Assembly: GCF_002238045.1 (NCBI RefSeq)
Contig: NZ_NBYO01000001.1
Location: 1,054,001 to 1,118,000 of the forward strand
Reading direction: 5' to 3'
Length of the DNA stretch: 64,000 nucleotides
Source: Notoacmeibacter marinus
GTDB taxonomy: Bacteria; Pseudomonadota; Alphaproteobacteria; Rhizobiales; Rhizobiaceae
A program made the position numbers and the translations under genes. Below, one piece after another: positions 59,890 to 64,000 of the stretch. Under the pieces are notes generated by a model, which made no database searches, was not told the DNA's origin, and saw nothing but the letters and a program-made list of their open reading frames with translations. The stretch's first letter is position 1, and each line of letters starts with the position of its first letter.

Positions 59890-61548
59890 ATGGCAACCGA
59901 AATCCGCGTTCCCTCTCTCGGCGAAAGCGTAAGCGAGGCCCAGATCGGCGAAATCTACAAGAAGGTGGGCGATACGGTCGCCAAGGATGAGAGCCTTCTT
60001 GAACTGGAAACGGACAAGGCGGCGCAGGAGCTGCCCTCGCCCGTCTCCGGCACCATTGCCGAGATTGCCGTCGAGACCGGCGACGAGGTCGAGATCGACA
60101 CGCTGCTGATGACGATCGAGGAAGGCGATGGCGCTTCGCAGACCGATAAGGGTGACGATGCGGTGGCGCAGGCTGCCGGTTCGGCCGCGGCGGATGCCGA
60201 TTCCAAGCCGGGCGAAGCCCATAGCGAAGACCAGTCCGGCGGCAAGGCGGACGAAGGCAAGGGTGGCAAGCTCGTTGCCGTGGAAACGCCCTCGGCCGGC
60301 GAGAGCGTCAGCGAGGCCGATGTCGGTGAAATTTTCGTCAAGGTGGGCGACACGGTGAAAGCCGACGATCCGCTGCTCGAACTGGAAACCGACAAGGCTG
60401 CGCAGGAAGTACCGGCTCCGGTCTCCGGCGTTGTGCGCGAGATCGCCGTGTCCGAAGGCGACACGGTCGAGCCCGGCGATCTGCTGCTCAAGATCGAAGA
60501 GGGTGCGCAGGGCAGCGCCAAGTCCGGCGATGAAAAGACGGCCGATTACGGCGGGGGCAAAGACATTCAGGGCGAATCCGGCACCACGGCCAGCCGGGAC
60601 GAACGCCACGCCGGGGATATGGATGGCGAAGGCCGCGATCCGGCGCCGGCGGCGGCCAAGCTGATGCGCGAGAACGATCTGACGAAAAGCGAGATCGCCG
60701 GTTCAGGCAAGGGCGGGCAGATCCTGAAGGGCGATGTGCTCACGGCCATCGAGCGCGGCAAGGATGAGAACGGATCGTCTGCCGGCAAATCCTCTTCGAA
60801 GGAGAGCAAGCCCGCACCGAAGCGCGCCCCGTCCACGCCGGACGATGCGGAGCGCGAAGAGCGGGTCAAGATGAGCCGCCTGCGCCAGACCATCGCCAAG
60901 CGGCTGAAAGGCGCGCAGGACACCGCCGCCATGCTCACCACCTTCAACGAGGTGGATATGAGCGCGGTCATGGACCTGCGCAAGAAATACAAGGAGCTGT
61001 TCGAGAAGAAGCACGGCGTGAAGCTCGGCTTCATGGGCTTCTTCACCAAGGCCGTCTGCCACGCGCTGCAGGAAGTGCCGGCGGTGAATGCCGAGATCGA
61101 CGGCACCGACATCGTCTACAAGCATTTCGCCCATATCGGCGTGGCCGTCGGCACCGATCGCGGCCTTGTCGTGCCGGTGGTGCGCGATGCCGACCAGATG
61201 ACGATCGCCGAGATCGAAAAGGAAATCGGACGGCTCGGTCTGGCGGCCCGTGACGGCGACCTTACCATGGCCGACATGCAGGGTGGCACCTTCACGATTT
61301 CGAATGGCGGTGTTTATGGTTCGCTCATGTCGACGCCGATTCTGAACAGCCCGCAATCGGGCATTCTCGGCATGCACAAGATTCAGGAACGGCCGATGGT
61401 GGTCGGGGGCCAGATCGTGGTGCGGCCGATGATGTATCTGGCGCTTTCCTATGACCATCGGATCGTCGACGGCAAGGAAGCGGTGACCTTCCTCGTGCGC
61501 GTCAAGGAAAGCCTGGAAGACCCCGAACGCCTCGTTCTGGATCTTTAG
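59890..61548 (+). CDS. sucB: 2-oxoglutarate dehydrogenase E2 with two lipoyl domains
   Basis: A 552-residue dihydrolipoyl succinyltransferase. Two lipoyl domains are visible, at about residues 1-80 and 127-203, each with [10 protein letters not shown] (lipoyl-lysines Lys43 and Lys169), joined by Ala/Gly/acidic linkers. A peripheral-subunit-binding domain follows (about 255-295), then the catalytic domain ending with [11 protein letters not shown] (His523, Asp527). Most proteobacterial SucB proteins have a single lipoyl domain and about 400 residues, so this one is enlarged. It starts 34 bases after sucA. Confidence 0.96.
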   Translation: MATEIRVPSLGESVSEAQIGEIYKKVGDTVAKDESLLELETDKAAQELPSPVSGTIAEIAVETGDEVEIDTLLMTIEEGDGASQTDKGDDAVAQAAGSAAADADSKPGEAHSEDQSGGKADEGKGGKLVAVETPSAGESVSEADVGEIFVKVGDTVKADDPLLELETDKAAQEVPAPVSGVVREIAVSEGDTVEPGDLLLKIEEGAQGSAKSGDEKTADYGGGKDIQGESGTTASRDERHAGDMDGEGRDPAPAAAKLMRENDLTKSEIAGSGKGGQILKGDVLTAIERGKDENGSSAGKSSSKESKPAPKRAPSTPDDAEREERVKMSRLRQTIAKRLKGAQDTAAMLTTFNEVDMSAVMDLRKKYKELFEKKHGVKLGFMGFFTKAVCHALQEVPAVNAEIDGTDIVYKHFAHIGVAVGTDRGLVVPVVRDADQMTIAEIEKEIGRLGLAARDGDLTMADMQGGTFTISNGGVYGSLMSTPILNSPQSGILGMHKIQERPMVVGGQIVVRPMMYLALSYDHRIVDGKEAVTFLVRVKESLEDPERLVLDL

Positions 61549-61553
61549 AAGAC

Positions 61554-62048
61554 ATGCGGCCCGGCCTGTCAGCGCTGATCGTTCTGGCGGCCGGGTCTGC
61601 GACCATGCCGGCCCATGCCAGTTGTTCGCAGGGCCGGGCCATCTATCACACGCCCATCAGCCGGACAGAGCTTGCCTTCGTTACGCCGGAGGACGCGGCG
61701 GCCAAGACTCACGAAGTCGATGTTCGGCTCGGCGCGCTCGAAAGCCGGGCCTATATCAACCCGTCGGCCGATCTGAACCAGCCCGTAATGACGCTGCCTT
61801 ACCAGTGTCCCGAGGACGATCTGACCGAAGCCGATCTGGACGCGTGCATCCTCTATCGCGGCGTCGTCTACGCGCTGTCGGCCGGCGAGACGCTGCGCAC
61901 TCTGCCCGATGCCGACAAGGCGGCTGCCACGCAGATCCTCCTGCCGAATTTCAGCGCGTCGCTCTACGGCAATCCGGTACTCGACGCGATCGAGGCCGAT
62001 GGCAAACAGGGCGACATCTTCACGCTATCGGGGTGCGGGGACGAATGA
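61554..62048 (+). CDS. Secreted protein of unknown function in the TCA operon
   Basis: A 164-residue protein with a signal peptide of about 22 residues (ending PAHA before SCSQG) and four cysteines in the mature part (SCSQG, YQCPED, DACILY, SGCGDE) that could form two disulfides. I do not recognise the family. It starts five bases after sucB and ends 88 bases before lpd, so it should be on the same message as the 2-oxoglutarate dehydrogenase genes although it is exported. Confidence 0.7.
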   Translation: MRPGLSALIVLAAGSATMPAHASCSQGRAIYHTPISRTELAFVTPEDAAAKTHEVDVRLGALESRAYINPSADLNQPVMTLPYQCPEDDLTEADLDACILYRGVVYALSAGETLRTLPDADKAAATQILLPNFSASLYGNPVLDAIEADGKQGDIFTLSGCGDE

Positions 62049-62090
62049 TTTCTTGCGGGTCCGGCGAAGGCGCCGCCTGTGATGCGAACG

Positions 62091-62133
62091 AAGTGACGAC
62101 AAGAACGGAAGTGACGACAAGAACGGAAGTGAC
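62091..62133 (+). repeat. 18-bp tandem repeat before lpd
   Basis: AAGTGACGACAAGAACGG occurs twice in perfect tandem (62091-62108 and 62109-62126), followed by a partial third copy AAGTGAC. The last copy supplies the GGAAG that serves as the lpd ribosome site at about eight bases before the ATG. The unit length is a multiple of three. Confidence 0.85.
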
Positions 62134-62136
62134 CTT

Positions 62137-63540
62137 ATGGCCTATGATGTCATCGTAATCGGAAGCGGGCCTGGCGGCTATGTCTGCGCCATCAAGGCTG
62201 CGCAGCTCGGCCTCAAAACCGCGGTGATCGAAAAACGCGAAACCTTCGGCGGCACATGCCTGAACATTGGCTGTATTCCCTCCAAAGCGCTGCTTCACGC
62301 CTCCGAAGAGTTCCACAAAGCCGGTCATGAATTCGGAGAGCTCGGCATCAAGGTCGGCACGCCCGAACTCGATCTGTCGGAGATGATGGTGCACAAGGAC
62401 AAGGTGGTGAAGTCCAATGTCGATGGCGTGCAGTTCCTCTTCAAGAAGAACAAGATCGACAGTTTTCACGGCACAGGTCGCATTGCCGGCCAGGGACAGG
62501 TGATCGTTACCAAGGAGGACGGTTCGGAGGAGACGGTCGAAGGCAAGAACATCGTCATCGCCACCGGTTCCGATGTGGCGGGCATTCCCGGCGTCGAGGT
62601 CGATATCGACGAAAAGATCATCGTGTCATCGACTGGTGGGATCGCGCTCGACAAGGTGCCGGAGCGGATGATCGTGGTCGGCGGCGGCGTGATCGGTCTG
62701 GAGCTCGGTTCGGTCTGGAAGCGGCTTGGCGCCGATGTCACCGTGATCGAATATCTGCCGAAGATTCTGGGCGGCATGGATGGCGAACTCTCCAAACAGT
62801 TCCAGAAGCTGCTGAAAAAGCAGGGCGTCGATGTGCGGCTGTCGTCCAAGGTGACAGGCGTGGAGAAGGGCGATGGCGGTGCGGCGGTGACGTTCGAGCC
62901 GGTCGATGGCGGTGATGCGGAGAACCTGGACGCCGATATCGTGCTGATTTCGACGGGGCGGCGGCCCTACACCGATGCGCTCGGTCTGGACGAAGCGGGA
63001 ATCGAGACCGATCGCGGACGGGTCGCGATCGACGATCATTTCCGCACCAATATAGAGGGCATCTATGCGCTCGGCGATGTCGTGCGCGGGCCTATGCTGG
63101 CCCACAAGGCCGAGGACGAGGGCATTGCCGTGGCGGAGATCATCGCCGGCCAGTCCGGCCATGTGAATTATGATGTCATCCCATCGGTTGTCTACACGGC
63201 GCCGGAAGTCGCGTCCGTCGGCAAGACAGAAGAGGAGCTGAAGGATGCGGGCGTCGACTATAATGTCGGCAAGTTCAGCTTCTCGGCCAATGGCCGTTCA
63301 CGCGCCATGCTCACGACCGACGGGTTCGTCAAGGTACTGGCCGACAAGACAACGGACCGGGTGCTCGGCGTGCATATTCTTGGCCACAATGCCGGCGAGA
63401 TGATCCATGAGGCCGCCGTGCTGATGGAGTTTTCCGGCTCGAGCGAAGATCTAGCGCGTACCTGCCATGCGCATCCGACCATGAGCGAAGCGGTGCGCGA
63501 AGCGGCTTTCGCCTGCTTCGCCAAGCCCATCCATAGCTGA
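62137..63540 (+). CDS. lpdA: Dihydrolipoyl dehydrogenase (E3)
   Basis: A 467-residue FAD disulfide oxidoreductase that reoxidises the lipoyl arms of SucB. The redox-active cysteines are in GGTCLNIGCIPSKALL, the NAD loop is VVGGGVIGLELGSVW, and the catalytic His-Glu pair is in CHAHPTMSEAVREA. Length is standard. It closes the operon and is followed by a strong terminator. GGAAG from an upstream tandem repeat serves as its ribosome site. Confidence 0.97.
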   Translation: MAYDVIVIGSGPGGYVCAIKAAQLGLKTAVIEKRETFGGTCLNIGCIPSKALLHASEEFHKAGHEFGELGIKVGTPELDLSEMMVHKDKVVKSNVDGVQFLFKKNKIDSFHGTGRIAGQGQVIVTKEDGSEETVEGKNIVIATGSDVAGIPGVEVDIDEKIIVSSTGGIALDKVPERMIVVGGGVIGLELGSVWKRLGADVTVIEYLPKILGGMDGELSKQFQKLLKKQGVDVRLSSKVTGVEKGDGGAAVTFEPVDGGDAENLDADIVLISTGRRPYTDALGLDEAGIETDRGRVAIDDHFRTNIEGIYALGDVVRGPMLAHKAEDEGIAVAEIIAGQSGHVNYDVIPSVVYTAPEVASVGKTEEELKDAGVDYNVGKFSFSANGRSRAMLTTDGFVKVLADKTTDRVLGVHILGHNAGEMIHEAAVLMEFSGSSEDLARTCHAHPTMSEAVREAAFACFAKPIHS

Positions 63541-63565
63541 GGCAGGGTATTGTCCCCTACAAAAC

Positions 63566-63593
63566 AAGGCCCGCCAAACCGGCGGGCCTTTTT
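63566..63593 (+). terminator. lpdA: Rho-independent terminator after lpd
   Basis: A perfect 10-bp stem (AAGGCCCGCC / GGCGGGCCTT) with a 5-base loop and a T-run follows the lpd stop codon by 25 bases. It probably ends the whole mdh-suc-lpd transcript. Confidence 0.92.
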
Positions 63594-63636
63594 CGTTGAG
63601 GTCTCCATGCGACCGATGAGGCCAGGACGAGGGTGC

Positions 63637-63843
63637 TCAATTACCGGTCGGCGCGTCCGGCACTTCCGGTGCTTCGATATTGACGTCGACATCGCCGCCC
63701 CCGGCCATCTCGCCGAAGCCGCCGCCGAAGAACCACCACAGGCCCAGGGCGATGAGGATGATGAGGATGATGGCGAAGATCCATCCGCCACCACCGCCGC
63801 CGCCATTATTGGTGACGATTACTTCCCGTTCACGTTCAGCCAT
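63637..63843 (-). CDS. Small single-pass membrane protein with a glycine run
   Basis: A 68-residue protein: a charged start (MAEREREVIVTNN), a run of seven Gly, one membrane helix (about 21-40, WIFAIILIILIALGLWWFF), a second Gly-rich stretch and an acidic, Pro-rich tail (DVDVNIEAPEVPDAP). AGGAGAT precedes the ATG. No known motif; the charge pattern suggests the basic/polar start is inside and the acidic tail outside. The 157 bases beyond it to the window edge show no gene. Confidence 0.7.
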   Translation of the reverse strand: MAEREREVIVTNNGGGGGGGWIFAIILIILIALGLWWFFGGGFGEMAGGGDVDVNIEAPEVPDAPTGN

Positions 63844-64000
63844 TGTAATCTCCTAAATAAATTAAGTCCCTGCGGAGAAATGAGTGTCCCCGGGGAAAGG
63901 TTCCCGAAGGTTGGCGGGCGTGTCCGGACCCATCGTCACCCGGTCCGGCGACCCCCTCGCTACCGTCGCTGGGCATCCTATCCCAGAAAGGCGATCCATC

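Noticed and set aside
61622-62158. Frame reading through the 18-bp repeats (VTTRTEVTTRTEV) as a repetitive peptide
   Set aside because: It is an out-of-frame reading of the secreted-protein gene that continues into lpd. The repeat length being a multiple of three explains the periodic peptide.

Overview
The window is GC-rich, tightly packed bacterial chromosome. Its gene content and order point to an alphaproteobacterium of the Hyphomicrobiales (Rhizobiales): mdh-sucCDAB-lpd in one run, dapF-mtaB-ftsY-yciB beside ccmABCDG and acnA, leuD and leuB close to asd, an Omp19-type inhibitor lipoprotein, an IalB-family protein, and small DUF families (DUF2794, DUF1737, DUF3072) common in that order. 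A BCCT compatible-solute carrier would suit a salt-exposed habitat, but I cannot name a genus. I see no tRNA, rRNA, CRISPR array, insertion sequence, prophage or plasmid gene. This is a core chromosomal region.

Layout. 0.1-3.2 kb is a plus-strand run of quality-control genes: a ProXp-ala-like tRNA deacylase, a CnoX co-chaperedoxin, a free Lon N-terminal domain, Trm112 and a minimal zincin. 3.3-5.2 kb (minus) has a LuxR-type solo regulator and a CitE-like lyase coupled to DUF1737. 5.3-8.8 kb carries leuD, an unknown periplasmic protein, RidA and leuB. 8.8-10.7 kb (minus) is an LpxH-like phosphoesterase and GT4 glycosyltransferase pair. 10.8-15.1 kb is mostly small membrane or secreted proteins. 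15.2-17.2 kb has asd behind a possible Thr-rich leader peptide, then an SDR gene. 17.2-24.4 kb has an M3 peptidase, a nuclease-fold protein, a marR-MFS operon, a hydrolase/OsmC fusion and bluB. 24.4-32.3 kb has argG, rlmN, ialB, phhB and the BCCT carrier. 32.3-37.1 kb has thpR and tesA facing ybbA-ybbP. 37.2-43.2 kb has acnA and the ccmABCDG cytochrome c maturation operon. 43.2-49.0 kb (minus) has a GGDEF protein, then yciB, ftsY, mtaB and dapF. 49.1-53.2 kb has small envelope genes, zapE, and a VOC/DMT pair. 53.4-63.5 kb is the TCA-cycle operon, with two small secreted-protein genes inserted.

How the genes work together. The 53-63 kb operon supplies malate dehydrogenase, succinyl-CoA synthetase and the whole 2-oxoglutarate dehydrogenase complex, and aconitase lies 14 kb away. 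leuD, leuB, asd, dapF and argG cover steps of Leu, Lys/Thr/Met and Arg synthesis. The ccm genes export heme and deliver reductant for c-type cytochromes. The other ccm genes (EFHI) are not here.

No clearly new multi-gene system is visible. The most interesting signals are small: a 14/16 match to the chromosomal parS consensus between two convergent genes; a 15-codon Thr-rich reading frame abutting a hairpin upstream of asd; a bluB gene whose catalytic Asp can only be translated from a non-canonical start; an E2 succinyltransferase with two lipoyl domains; a LuxR solo lacking several acyl-homoserine-lactone contact residues; and a terminator-like hairpin in the leader of a gene that seems to encode a membrane-tethered cold-shock-like domain.
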